A stretch of 52,615 bases of DNA from Branchiostoma floridae (GCF_000003815.2 NC_049979.1:22410399-22463013), one strand, 5' to 3'; shown: positions 32,651-44,054, counted from the first letter of the stretch. Notes: generated by a model from the sequence alone, not told the origin. Numbers and translations: made by a program.

Positions 32651-35600
32651 ATGCCAGAGGGAAACGGCATTTGGCAGCTTTTCGTCAAGGGCCTACGTGG
32701 AGAGACAAACGTTGTGAGGATCCACAAGGCACGTATTGTAAACTTTCACCTCATGTAGATGTAGGAAAGGATAGTATAAAAACGTATGGTGTAGTATTAG
32801 TAAATTGATGAAAAGGGGTTTCTCCCGTCGAGCTTGCAGATAAGAAAGTGCTGTATGATTACTGGATCAGCATACCTAAAAATGAGACCTCATATCTCCA
32901 GGAAATATTCTGATTATGCAAATAACTCCCATATCTACATAATATGCTTGGTTATATACACTTGACACTTTTGCATTAATTATGCAACTGAGGAATACAT
33001 TCACATAACTGGAATCTGTTAATGTTCCACCTGCCATAAACTACATATTTTACATGTTAAGTCCCGTGATTTGGAAAACAATGCCAGTATAGTTTTCCTC
33101 ATTAAATTTACATAATTTATGCTACATTATGTACATCTCTGTCTAAGCTACCTGCATTCTATGTATTATGGGATTCTATCTGTCGTTCCTATCCTCAGTT
33201 ATTCTCCTTGGAAAATTTTGACAAAAGAGCCCCCGCAGTTCCAGAGCAAGCTGCTAGGGGTTGTAAGCCTACAAAACTTCTTCCTTACATCACGACCTAT
33301 CTGCCACAAAAATATTTCTGACTACCCCTGTAAGAAAACCCGGTCAAGACTATTCCCTAGCTCGACCGAAACTTGTAAGCCTCTAGAGACGTCTCGAAGC
33401 CCTCAATGAAATGATGTGCGGATTTGATATTTTTGCAGGATGCCACAGTAAACGAACTTATCAACAAAATCAGTGAGATGAACGGCATACCTCCGACAGC
33501 CCAGCGCATCCTCTACACAACCAAACAGCTTGTGTATGATGACGAAGAGAAGAAATACCTGTCTGACTACAAGATGGAGGACCAGTCCAACCTCACCGTG
33601 GTGCTGCGTCTGAAGGGAGGCAGCGACACCGTGGAAGACTTGTCTCCTCCGCCCAAACAACTGGACGAAGACGTCGAGACCACGGAGGCTCCTGATATGA
33701 TCAGTTGGGAGGATGACCCCAACACTCCCCGCGCCAAGATGTCCTGCGGACACGCCATCACCCCGGAGACACTCACCACGTACTGCGAGAGTCTGCTGAG
33801 GTGAGACAATACGGGGCTGTGGCATGTTGGCAACTGTGTATTGCGGCACATTTGTGAAACTGTCACCAATTCTTTCTAAAGGTGCAATCTCACTGCACTT
33901 GCGTCAAGCTTTCGTCACTGCGTGGTTCGTTCACTGCATCACTGTTTTGTTATTTTGTCCGATTTTTATAATTTAGATATTGCTTAGGTGACGACAAAAT
34001 ACACAAAAAGTAAGAAAATTCGTTCTTTATCTCTGAAATTCGTTGAATATCTTTCGAACCCCGCAGTGACGCAAGCTAGACGCAAGTGCAGTTGAGAGTG
34101 CACCTTTACGGTCAGACAGACCTGCGGCGTATTTGCCTTTGAAGCCTAGAATAGGTTAACGGTGTTGCCACTGATTCCAAAACGTGTAAAATTATTAAGA
34201 TTCTGATTCTTTGTGCAACATATATTATGAACTAGACGACCTCATGCCTCCATGAAATATTAGAGCTTTTGTAATGTTTATGCAAATAGTCACATATTTA
34301 CATATACATGTACATGTACATGATCTATTAATGGTTAACATTATAATATACGGTCACCTTTAACTTTCCATCATTCCCATGGGTTGTGGCATTTTCATAT
34401 CAATAATACAAATTAGCCGCTCATTTGCATGTTTCTACTTTGCTTTTGTTCCACCTACCATAGAAGTTACATGTGTTACATTAGTGCTCTTATGGAAAAA
34501 ATGAAACGTGGCTACGGGTTTGGTCCATAACGATTCACTGCGCATTTTCTTATTGATTTCTCTAGTGCAGGGAAGTACATCTTCAAGTGTCCTTACATCA
34601 GTCCAACTGGGGGCTACTGTGGCAAGGAGTGGACCTATCTGGAAGTCCGTCGTCTCGCCGTTCTCACACCAGATGAGAAGAAGCAGTTCGAGACCAAGAT
34701 CTCCGACAACTACCTCCGCAAGGGGATGGGAATCCAGGAGTGTCCCAAGTGCCACTCCTTGTGTGAGCGCATCAACAAGAAACACAAGCGCGTGGTGTGC
34801 CCGCTGTGTTCGGCCTCTGATGGCGTGGAGTTCCACTTCTGCTGGCACTGCCTGCACCAGTGGGTTGGGGGAGGTATTGAGAAGTGTGGCACCGCCGGCT
34901 GCAGTGGCGAGGACCCGCGTCTGAAGATCCTCCGCGACTGCAAGAAGAAGACCATTGTGGGTGTCCAAGGCTGTCCCGCCGTCAGGGCCTGTCTGAAGTG
35001 CGGCATGCTCATCGAGCACGAGAAGGCCTGCAAGCACATGGTACGGTGTTGTAACTTGCCTTTTCACATGACTTGCCTTGATTTGCCTTGCTACAACTGC
35101 TTTACTTCAGCGGGGCATTTTGACTCACTTAAACAAAAATTACAAATAGATCAAAACATTGCGCATCTTAACGTCACACACACCATAATCACACCTATTT
35201 CATTAGCCTATTAATCAAATAACATCATTTGTACAATGACATCTTTATTGACATAGCAAAAAAGTACGTACAGCGACTTTCGTAAGGTCTATAACAACTA
35301 CATGTATATATAAACAGACATATATGAAAATCTATAGATATGAATAAGTCAACATATAGAGTCTAGCGTGTAATTTACACTATTGGTTCTACGGTACAAA
35401 CATTCTTTTATATATTTGCCTATTTATCTATCGAACGGAAAGTAACAAGAGCAAGCTGAAAGAAACGTTAACAGATTTGTGCGTTTATCATTATATTGTG
35501 AACAGTCCAAACTAAAGTGACGTTCATCTTCGATCTCATTTGGTCAGAATGGACAAAACCTACGGGGAATGATTATTTAAGAACCTGGCGCGTGCCCTGG

Positions 35601-35811
35601 ACCTTCCTTGTTGGTAAAGCATTTAAAGCGAAAACAAGTCTCTTTTGACTCCTCATATCCTTGTCTGATATTTTTCCAGGCCTGTGTTTGTGGCCAGAAG
35701 TTCTGCTTCATCTGCCTGAAGCCCGCACAGAACGGAAGTTACCAGTGCGGCAGTTATGACAGCAAGTGCGAAATTGCCGACGTGCAGAAGACCATTCCTG
35801 GTGACAACTAA
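32651..35811 (+). CDS. Ubiquitin-like/RBR-type E3 ligase, four exons
   Basis: A 348-aa protein. Exons 32651-32728, 33439-33800, 34566-35040 and 35680-35811 (TAA) join in frame. Residues 8-87 are a ubiquitin-like domain (QLFVKGLRGET, GIPPTAQRILYTTKQL, LSDYKMEDQSNLTVVLRLKGG). After an acidic linker comes a degenerate RING1 (MSCGHAIT ... C ... FKCP), then BRcat/IBR cysteine pairs (CPKC, CPLC, CWHC) and the Rcat (CLKCGMLIEHEKACKHM, then CVCGQKFCFICL). Cys302 in the ACKHM motif sits at the RBR catalytic cysteine, which carries ubiquitin as a thioester as in HHARI and parkin. The layout resembles an uncharacterised fish/lancelet E3 family rather than parkin. Intron 1 has a GC donor. Its E2 neighbour suggests they may act together. 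Confidence 0.88.
32729..33438 (+). other. GC-AG intron 1 of the RBR gene
   Basis: The only donor that joins the Ubl strands in frame is aag|gcacgt; the acceptor is ttttgcag|gat. The nearby GT (gtattg, five bases on) would shift the frame and break the Ubl fold. The intron body is AT-rich with no recognisable feature. Confidence 0.75.
33801..35679. other. Introns 2 and 3 of the RBR gene
   Basis: The introns 33801-34565 and 35041-35679 are AT-rich and hold no recognisable gene. A catgtacatgtacatg run lies near 34307-34322. Read-through of the donor at 35041 would add a short unrelated tail, seen as a longer ORF, but the Rcat is completed only by splicing to 35680. Confidence 0.5.
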
Positions 35812-36492
35812 GACGGCTTTTACGCGTGGATTCAAAGTACAAAATGTAATTGACAGATAGCGGTTTAAAAACAGAATAGATGATAAAACACAAAACTGAT
35901 ATTTTAGTTTGTAAAGAAGAATATCGTTATGGACAGTGACAATATTGTAAGTCCCTAAGACAATGTATGAAATTGTCATATGTTAATCAACTTGCAAATT
36001 CTGTTCACCATTCGTAAACAAAGGTTACGTGATGCCCTTTGTTTGTGTTGATGGGAAGGTACCCAGTTCTGTTTGATAGTCTTTGGAAATGCTTCTGATT
36101 ATGACATTTTGGTAACGTAAGGTGAAGAGATAATACATGTAATTGATATTGAAACTAGGAACTAATCTGTGTAAACAAGGAGTTCGTTTTTCAATTCGCC
36201 TGTTTTCAAATCTCTAACTTCGTTTTCAAAAACACTTCTGTCTCCAAAGTTGGAAACAAACGGAAATTTACTATAATGAACTGGCAGAAACAGTCCAATA
36301 CCCGTACAGCTAACTAGAAAATCCGTTTGAACTTTTAAGGATCGTATGTAAATGTAACTTATGTATTCTATTCATAAACGTATCTCTGACTCTGTTATAT
36401 GTTACGTGTTGTGGGCTTTGGAGATTCCATGGACATCATAAGACATATATCAATATTTCATGCAGAGTAGGACGTTATATGTATATTTAATG

Positions 36493-36498
36493 AATAAA
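36493..36498 (+). terminator. Candidate poly(A) signal of the RBR gene
   Basis: AATAAA 682 bp after the RBR stop codon. No stronger candidate was noticed before it. The stretch 35812-36844 otherwise shows no gene or repeat. Confidence 0.4.
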
Positions 36499-37369
36499 AA
36501 GAGTTAACAAATCTGTCTACCGATGTGTTTGCCATTTCATCAAATACGAAAAATACGCATTTTTAGTGTTCAGCACTGGGGAGAGGTATGTCTGCGAGCA
36601 TACGGATGGTGTTCATCACCAAGGACAGATAAAGGATTGTGTGTCTAACGGGTTTGGTGTACAGCATCAATGAGAGATATTCTTGTTGAATAATTTGGAC
36701 CCTGCTATAAATTTTGAGGCGTCGAACCTCCTTACTTCGGTGTCCAACATTCGCCGACAAGCGGTAACCTATTAAATGTTGACGAGAAGTCACATACTCT
36801 TCTTTGACCTGGGAATTGACGTTGTCATTCGTACATACATATACACATACACTTTATTGCACAACAACTGTAACGAGTACAATGTACTGAGCTTCACAAT
36901 TCTTAGTTTGATGCATCGACTGAATCACCACTGGTTACTCTTATCACTGAAGACGTACATAAGTCGGCAACGTGTAGTGAGACCTAAAACATCTAGTACT
37001 TATGATTGTCATCAAATATGTTGTATCCATTGTGAGCTTACGTGACAGGGAATTGCAACAACAACAACAATAAGCACAGAAATGCCGCATTAGATTTAGA
37101 ACAACAGTGTCAGTCATTGAGGTCAAAACAGCTTCCGGGTTAACCAGTATGCAATGTGACGTCTATGTGGCCTTTGCAGCATCATACTCCATCTTGTAAT
37201 GGTGATAATTGTTCAGAACATCGTGGTCAAAGGCGCTGTCCTCTTCCGGGCGGATAAGTAGGGAGAACAAAGTGTTCAGCACCTGCAAGAAGCGTAGAAT
37301 TAAATAAGTAGGGAAATAAAAGTATCTCTAGGCTTTTGACAAAAATACTCTCCCATAGCATTGGACCGG

Positions 37370-37890
37370 ATGATCATAAATATCATGTCAGTTAGCCTCA
37401 CCCCTCGGTAGGAACACAATCTCTCTCTTTTTTTACGGTGACCAATGGCAGACTGTCGTTCATATCAACTTCGCAAAGACAGGGCTAAACAGGGAAACAT
37501 TTCCTCTTCGCTGATTGGCTGGCCCATATGATTCAATCAGCAGGTGCAAGCCGATCGCCGTCGCAGGCGCGGGGTCACCCTAGGTCACCACATGTACCAC
37601 GGGGTCCTTGATTGATTCCATGACAGGACGCCGAAAGAGACACGAATCCCCTCAAACAAAAATAGAATTTTAAAAGTATTTTACTCGGATCCTCTAACCA
37701 AATATACAGTGCATATCCAGTGCAAATTTCAGGTCATTTAAATTAATGTCAGGGCACGGAAGGCAAAATATACTGTGTTGGTCTGAAAATGGACAAAAAC
37801 CTCAATAAATCATTTTAAAGACATTTTTCGAAAAACATAGGGGTGTTGCATATGAATCCCTTTCAAGATTGTGACAGGAGAAGAAACGTG
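37370..37890. repeat. Dispersed element, single-module copy
   Basis: Head (tttcctcttcgctgattggct ... aggtgcaagccga ... gccgaaagagacac), linker (attttactcggatcctctaacc), one copy of the module (gcaaatttcaggtcatt ... ggtctgaaaatgg), and the tail gacaggagaagaaac. The same head-module-tail order with many modules is seen at 42020-44050. Confidence 0.75.
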
Positions 37891-38061
37891 ACAAAACAAT
37901 ATTTCACTCATAACTGTGGCAACTCTAAGAGACGCTGCGTATGAAAACACTAATAACTAAGTAGAACTTGATGGGTATGATAATATGTGGGTATGGTGAT
38001 ATTGACGATCTTTGATGATAATATTCCTTGAAACGCGTTTTGTATTTATGTATTTACCAAT

Positions 38062-38243
38062 CGCCAACATTGACAAGGGGACGCGATAGTGAATCATAGG
38101 AGCCGATGCAACTTGATTGGAAGAGGCGTTTATTCCATGATGCTCACACAATCACAGCCATGATAGAAGAGAGCGAAGAGGATCATGGGATCCCTGACAG
38201 TCAAGGCAGTGACGTCACTAACTCATTACATAACCCAGTGGCG
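38062..38243 (-). repeat. Terminal direct repeat, left copy
   Basis: 182 bp, identical to 39335-39516. On the minus strand this is the 3' LTR of the miniature element. Confidence 0.9.
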
Positions 38244-39334
38244 TGATTTCTCTTTATCTTCTTATTTCTCTCTTTCTCCTTTTTACCAAACTATCATGTG
38301 GTAACAAAAATGTAATGTCAGAAAACAGAGCCTGTTGTCTACTTTTCGTAATAAAATGGTATAAATACTAAAAATCTGCAAGGTGTGCATTAACAATAGT
38401 GAAGTCCATGAAATAATCCCCTTAACAATACTTGGGAAATCTAGATCTAATGAAAAGACAGATATAACATTACAATGTACGTGAAGAAAATTGTTGACTA
38501 ATGAGGTAAGGTTTGTTAAACACAATATGAGAGATAACATGTAACATCAGATTGTGAATACATTACGGACAAATGAAGGTAACAGTTGAACTGAAATAGA
38601 TTGTCAATGTTTTTCTGCAAGATAACAATGTCTAGCTAACATAAAATGGGGACGAATACAATATCGATTATCTGCAGAAAAAGAAAAAAAAATACTGGTA
38701 AAGCAGAGTTCTGTTTGGGCAAAGTTCGTGACAGTGTCAAAGTTCTGTGACTCTCTTGGCCGGTGGTGTTAACAGTTACAGTTCGGCGTGAGCGATGTTT
38801 TTCTCGGCTGGAGCATAGAGTGCCTCTTGGCTGGTACACAGTTCAGTGTAGATGATATTCTTCTGAGCTGGTACAGTTCAGCGGTGATCAGACGAAGTTT
38901 GTCGAGCGAAGTTCGTAGGTGGGAAAGTCCGTGGGCGGTCCGCGTCAAATCGGGTAGAACGTTACGTTGAAGGTTGAACGAAAGAAACATGGCGGTTGGT
39001 GAATTTTGACGTTGTACTCACACGGCCGGGGGACACTGGGAAGATTCGGGGTTTTGCCGGATAGGTAGGCCGAGTACTACTCCCTGCGACTTCTATGAGT
39101 CCTCTGGGGGTTGTTCAGCGAAGTTGGCGCAGGGATGAGGTGTAGACACGCATAACTTCCGACCAAAGGCTCCGCTGGGGAGCTAAAACCAGATCCCCTC
39201 CTGCACATGTGATGGCGCCATTTGTTAACCTACATCCTCATTTGCTAGTGGCTTCCCGTCCACTCAGAGTGCGATCTCCCCTGCTCAAAGTTCGGGTTTG
39301 GGCCTGGGTATCGTTTCCCAGCCGCTGCACACCA

Positions 39335-39516
39335 CGCCAACATTGACAAGGGGACGCGATAGTGAATCATAGGAGCCGATGCAACTTGATTGGAAGAGGC
39401 GTTTATTCCATGATGCTCACACAATCACAGCCATGATAGAAGAGAGCGAAGAGGATCATGGGATCCCTGACAGTCAAGGCAGTGACGTCACTAACTCATT
39501 ACATAACCCAGTGGCG
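39335..39516 (-). repeat. Terminal direct repeat, right copy
   Basis: 182 bp, identical to 38062-38243. On the minus strand this is the 5' LTR of the miniature element. Confidence 0.9.
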
Positions 39517-40214
39517 AATATCGGAAGATTTAGCGTTAGGTATGATAGCAACATGTAAAAGAAATCAGCCTGTGTACAAGGTAATCTCAGATCACTGTTT
39601 TTGCATTGATGGTTTTAATTTTTTCACTAGAAGTAAGGTGACGCGTTTCAAAATGAAGTACTGTAACAAATCAATTCATTTTCGAAAAAATTTTCATGCA
39701 CCATCTTGATGGTTACTAACCTGTTCAGTGGTTCCACCTGCCACCACCCACTTTTCTTCAGCGAGGAAGCGTCCACTACTCTGGCTGACTTTACAAAGCG
39801 CACCTAGCGGATCAAGTGACAATAACAGATTCCTCTGAAAGGACTGAGTTTGGTCATCCTAAGGAAAACAATGGTTTTAAGTCGATGTAGGTTAGACATC
39901 CAGGTGATAAGGTACGCCAAAAATTAGTTACGTCTGACCGTTTCCAAAACCATATCCAGTTTTTTTAGTAACTTTTGAGTAATTTTTGGCATAATGGTTT
40001 TAACAGGTTCCATTATTCTGATGTTCAAGTCATCAATATGGTATAAAATGTTCCATACGTTTCCAAACCGGCGGAAAACAGAGAAAAGAAATTTGTGAAG
40101 AAAAAAATGAATGTCTTTATCGTATCAGTAACTGGTCTCTGCTTCTGCCTTGTTTTGTTAGTTGGTACGTTCAATATGATTGGTCTCCAAGCAGACCTTA
40201 TGGTGCCTTAGAGA

Positions 40215-40327
40215 TAGTATCAAAGCTGGCGAAGGAGTATAACCGACCAAAGGAAGATAGCCGGTCAAAGGCCGTCAAACGAGCACCTGGTGCCGCTATA
40301 CTAAGTCCCTTGCCAGCTTTGATACTA
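40215..40327. repeat. Inverted repeat, short MITE-like
   Basis: tagtatcaaagctggc at the left pairs with gccagctttgatacta at the right, with further imperfect pairing inward. The minus-strand 75-codon ORF across it is a by-product. Confidence 0.7.
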
Positions 40328-40496
40328 GAATACGCCATAAAATCAAAATAAGAAGTGAAGAATGGAACACCCCGTGCACGTGTAGTTATTCCCAAAGGCA
40401 CAGGCGTAGTTCGAATCACTTCCATTTTAACACTTTCTCGTCATGTTGACCATCTCCAAAGCAGAAAAAAATTTTCTTTTTCTGAAATCAAGCTAA

Positions 40497-40549
40497 ACTA
40501 GAAAGGCCGACATTTGCTTAAGAGCAAATACAGCATATTTCAGCCATAC
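40497..40549. repeat. actagaaaggccgaca cassette, ATTTCAG version
   Basis: actagaaaggccgacatttg then cttaagagcaaatacagc, ending catatttcagccatac. The cassette recurs at 42845-42896 with a different ending. The ending is complementary to one arm of the hairpin at 44097-44130. Confidence 0.7.
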
Positions 40550-40736
40550 CCCTTCCCACGCAACATTGGACTGTTCCAAATCACCCCTGCGCAAAAATGG
40601 AACATCCTCTTAACAGTACATTATCCCCCAAAGTGGACTGGTATTGTGAATTGATTCCAGGTAAAAACAGAGCTTGCTTCTATTTTTCAGAAAATGACAA
40701 TAATCACACCTTCCATTCAGAAAATTTTCATCATGA

Positions 40737-40783
40737 CTGAAAATTGTTGAATGACTTCATGTAATGTCATTAACAATTTTCAG
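40737..40783. repeat. Hairpin with 18-19 bp arms
   Basis: ctgaaaattgttgaatgac and gtcattaacaattttcag pair with one bulged base around a 10-base loop. Confidence 0.75.
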
Positions 40784-42019
40784 TACGATAACTAGGTGTA
40801 AGTTTAAAAAAGTATAAGCTCCTTGTGATGTGGGTACATTTATTATTGCAGTGAATTTTTTTTATTCAAGTAGGGCATACGATTTAATAATTATCAAGCA
40901 GGTGCAGGTACTGTAGGAGCGTTTGTTTTCTTCAAGCTGTAAAACTGTTAAACTGTTTTACTTTGTATGCAATCAGCCATCGAGCCTATTCTTATTTTAG
41001 TTTAACAACTTCCTGCCAGACCCGGAAGATACGATTGAACCTTGTTCGAGGATTTATTTTCGTCTGTCTGGTCAGTCTGTTCATACCCTCGAGGCTGGCG
41101 CTGAGAGTGTTTTATTGGGCTGAAACTCTGGCAGTTTAAAGTTACTTACAATTTAAATGTTCAAAGTTTATGTCAAACAACAACAGCACTAGGAAATGTG
41201 GCCACTATAGACAGGTGGTCACTATAGAGAAAATGCTGATCTATTGACTAGGAGCCATACGTTACACATGATCATTAATCATATAAACATTGCACAGGTA
41301 AGCCAATTGTTTAGATGTACAATTAAGTTCAAATAATTCTGAAGAAAAATATTGATGAGAAACTGTCTAACTTATAATTACGTATCAAAACTAAACGCAG
41401 ATTTTCTAACTAACGCACCTTTCGCCGACTTCATCAAAGGACCGCCGGCTATCAATCAAACACGGCTGTTGATTAGACTTAGAGTTTCAAACAGCCATGT
41501 GCTGTGTGCCATTTGACAGCGAACTTCATGCTACGTGATGTTTTACATTGCTTGGACCTTCTTTCCTACAGCGGTGCTTCTACAAAATATTTAGACTGTA
41601 ACACTGAGTCCCACATGTTTTATAGAATAGAATTTGACGCAGAACAGCGTTTTTTGCTGGGTATTTTTCTTGAAACATGTTCGTGGGAATATCAGCGAGG
41701 CGGCGACGTAGGGATATCAGACCGTCAACAAAAGTCGCACGGCGGCAAACGGCGCATCGAAGATACTAGCGCTATAAGTAAGCGCTTCAACTAAGGATGG
41801 CAACCCGTACAATATTTTTGTATACTGTTGAGCTAAGTAAAGTTTGTTGTTTATGAGGTTTTAGTTGTCTTTGAAGCTTTGACCTGAAATATTTTAAAGT
41901 CAAACTGCTGAAGAGAAGTAAGTGACTGCTACGATTATCGTAGATATGGCCCTAAAAAAACTGATAAAAGAAGCCTTCTCAACGGAAGTCTGTACGGCCT
42001 GAGTCTTCAAGTTAACGTA
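40784..42019. other. Intergenic, no recognisable gene
   Basis: AT-rich DNA. One 96-codon plus ORF (41504-41794) has no family resemblance, splice context or conserved pattern I can see, and I do not call it a gene. No repeats stand out here. Confidence 0.4.
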
Positions 42020-44040
42020 TTGTGTGGTCCCGCTTATGAATATTAATTAGCCTTCGCTTTCCTCTTCGCTGATTGGCTGAACCATTAATTGAATTAACTC
42101 TTCCTGCCGGCTAGACGCAGGTGCAGATGTCGGCTCTGAGGGGTGAACGTCCGAAAGATCATGGCATGGAGAACGAAAGAAAACCAATTTCCCCTAAAAA
42201 AAGTGCTGTAATTAAGCCTTTTACAGTACTTTAAGCCAAAAATTTTACTTGGATCATTTTACCAACTATCTTACCATCGCTAGCGTTTCAACTTCGGATA
42301 ACAGGAGCCAAAAGTGTCCTTTTTTGGTCAAAAATTGGTTAAAAAAATCGCAAAAATAAGCATTTTCTTGTACTGTACACCAAAAGTGTTACTGCATTTA
42401 TATGGGGGCATTATCAAGGCACATCTCTGTCAAATTTCAGCTCATTTGGTTGTAATACCAGGGTACAGGGGCCAAAAGTGTCCTTTTTTGGTCAAAAATT
42501 GGTAAAAAATCGCAAAAATAAGCATTTTGTTGTACTGTACACCAAAAGTGTTATCGAATTTATATGGGGGCATTATCAAGGCACATCTCTGTCAAATTTC
42601 AGCTCATTTGGTTGTAATACCAGGGTACAGGGGCCAAAATATACAGTTTTGGTCTAAAATTGACCAAAAAAATCTCAATAAAATCATTTTAGAGGCAGAT
42701 ATGAAAAAACTGAGAAAAAAGCATCAAGGTATTGGCCCATTCTACCCCTGTGCCAAATTTCAGGTCATTCGGTCCAGGAACGGCGGAGATGAATCACTTT
42801 GAAGATTTGACAGGAGAAAGAAGAAAGAAAGAAACATTACGAATACTAGAAAGGCCGACATTTGCTTAGGAGCAAATACAGCATATTGCAATCCATCTTC
42901 ATCCTTGAAAAAATCCCAAAATTTAACAATTTGAAGTAATCTTTGCTCAAAGGGAAAATGAAGTACTCTCGGCACTTGTCCTACACACCTTCATGCCGAA
43001 TTTTAGGTCATTTGGTTTCAATATAAGGGCATAGGAGCCAAAAATATTCATTTTTTAGTTAAAAATGGCTAAAAATCCCAAAATAACTCATTTTGTAAGT
43101 GCTCTATGAAGTAAGTGTTGATGGGACCCTGTGCTCATATGTCCAATGCACCTATGTACCAAATTTCAGGTCATTAGGTTTACATACAAGGGCATAGGAG
43201 CCAAAAATATACATTTTTAGTCAAAAATGGCCAAAACCCCCAAAATAACTCATTTTTGAAGTGATCTATGAAAAAAAGTGTTAATGGGACCCTGTGCTCA
43301 TATGTCCAATGCACCTATGTACCAAATTTCAGGTCATTAGGTTTTCATACAAGGGTATAGGAGCCAAAAATATACATTTTTAGTCAAAAATGGCCGAAAA
43401 CCCCAAAATACCTTATTTTTTAAGTGACCAATGGAAAAAAAACGTTGATAGGGTCCTGTGGCCATATGCCCAATGCACCTATGTACCAAATTTCAGGACA
43501 TTTAGTTTGCATACAAGGGCATAGGAGCCAAAAATACACATTTTTAGTCAAAAATGGCCCAAAACCCCAAAATAACTCATTTTTGAAGTGATCTATGAAG
43601 AAAGTGTTGATGGACTCCTCTGCTCATATATCCAATACACCTATATACCAAAGTTCAGGTCATTTAGCTTTCATACAAGGGCATAGGAGCCAAAAATAGA
43701 CATTTTTAGTCAAAAATGGCTAAAAACCTCCAAATAACTAATTTTTGAAGTGGTCTATGAAGAAAATGTTGTTGGGTTCCTGTGCTTATATGTCCAATGC
43801 ACCTCTGTACCAAATTTCAGGTCATTAGGGTTTAATACCAGGGCACAGGGGCCCAAAATATATATATTTTGTCTAAAAATGACCAAAAACCCTAAATATC
43901 ATAATTTCTAAGGCCTCTATCAAAAAAGTGAAAAAAACACCTGGGGGTATTTGCTATCCCTACCTCCATGCCAAATTTCAGCTCATTTGGCCCAAAAATG
44001 AAAAAGTTGAATCAATTTGAAGATTTGACAGGAGAAGAGA
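42020..44040. repeat. Array of about 163-bp modules in a dispersed element
   Basis: Ten occurrences of the landmark caaatttcag (or variant), spaced about 159-164 bp within each sub-array, between about 42434 and 43972. Each module reads caaatttcaggtcatt.ggtt, caagggcataggagccaaaaa, ttagtcaaaaatgg, aaaataactcattttt, then an a-rich stretch and a gtgttgatgggaccctgtg block. Two sub-arrays each end in a tail gacaggagaa. The first is preceded by the head also seen at 29930 and 37370. Non-coding. Confidence 0.85.
42845..42896. repeat. actagaaaggccgaca cassette, ATTGCAAT version
   Basis: Follows the tail of the first module sub-array. Same 5' part as 40497-40549 but ending catattgcaatccat, which is complementary to one arm of the hairpin 44055-44092. 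Confidence 0.75.
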
Positions 44041-44054
44041 CAAAGGAAAAGCAA

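Larger units (their letters stand above)
38062..39516 (-). mobile_element. Miniature LTR-flanked retroelement (TRIM type)
   Basis: Two 182-bp direct repeats, identical base for base (38062-38243 and 39335-39516), flank 1,091 bp with no significant ORF. The orientation is inferred minus from three signs. AATAAA lies inside each LTR when read on minus (38129-38134). A polypurine tract lies just before the left LTR on minus (complement of 38247-38285). TGGTGTGCAGCGGC follows the right LTR on minus as a possible primer-binding site. LTR ends are cgcca...tggcg rather than TG...CA. A 3-bp aat on both sides may be the target duplication. Identical LTRs imply a recent insertion. It sits inside the decayed E2 copy. 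Confidence 0.75.
36845..39860 (-). pseudogene. Decayed tandem duplicate of the E2 gene, exons 5 and 6 only
   Basis: A second, same-orientation copy of the 3' half of the E2 gene with its flank. The copied 3' flank runs 36845-37160. The exon 6 copy (37282-37163) is still open but five or six codons shorter (ends EYDAAKAT). The exon 5 copy (39803-39721) has 83 nt instead of 111. It has lost the segments coding for the HLN motif and the active-site cysteine, and the remainder is out of frame. No copies of exons 1-4 are seen. The intron between has been stretched to 2.4 kb by a dispersed-repeat unit and an LTR-flanked element. It cannot encode an active E2. Confidence 0.85.

Noticed and set aside
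37163-39803. A functional second E2 gene
   Set aside because: Exons 1-4 are missing, the catalytic Cys segment is deleted and exon 5 is frameshifted.
40198-40425. 75-codon minus-strand ORF
   Set aside because: It spans an inverted repeat and has no domain or splice context.
41504-41794. 96-codon plus-strand ORF
   Set aside because: No family resemblance, no repeat of domain motifs, isolated in AT-rich intergenic DNA; length is possible by chance.
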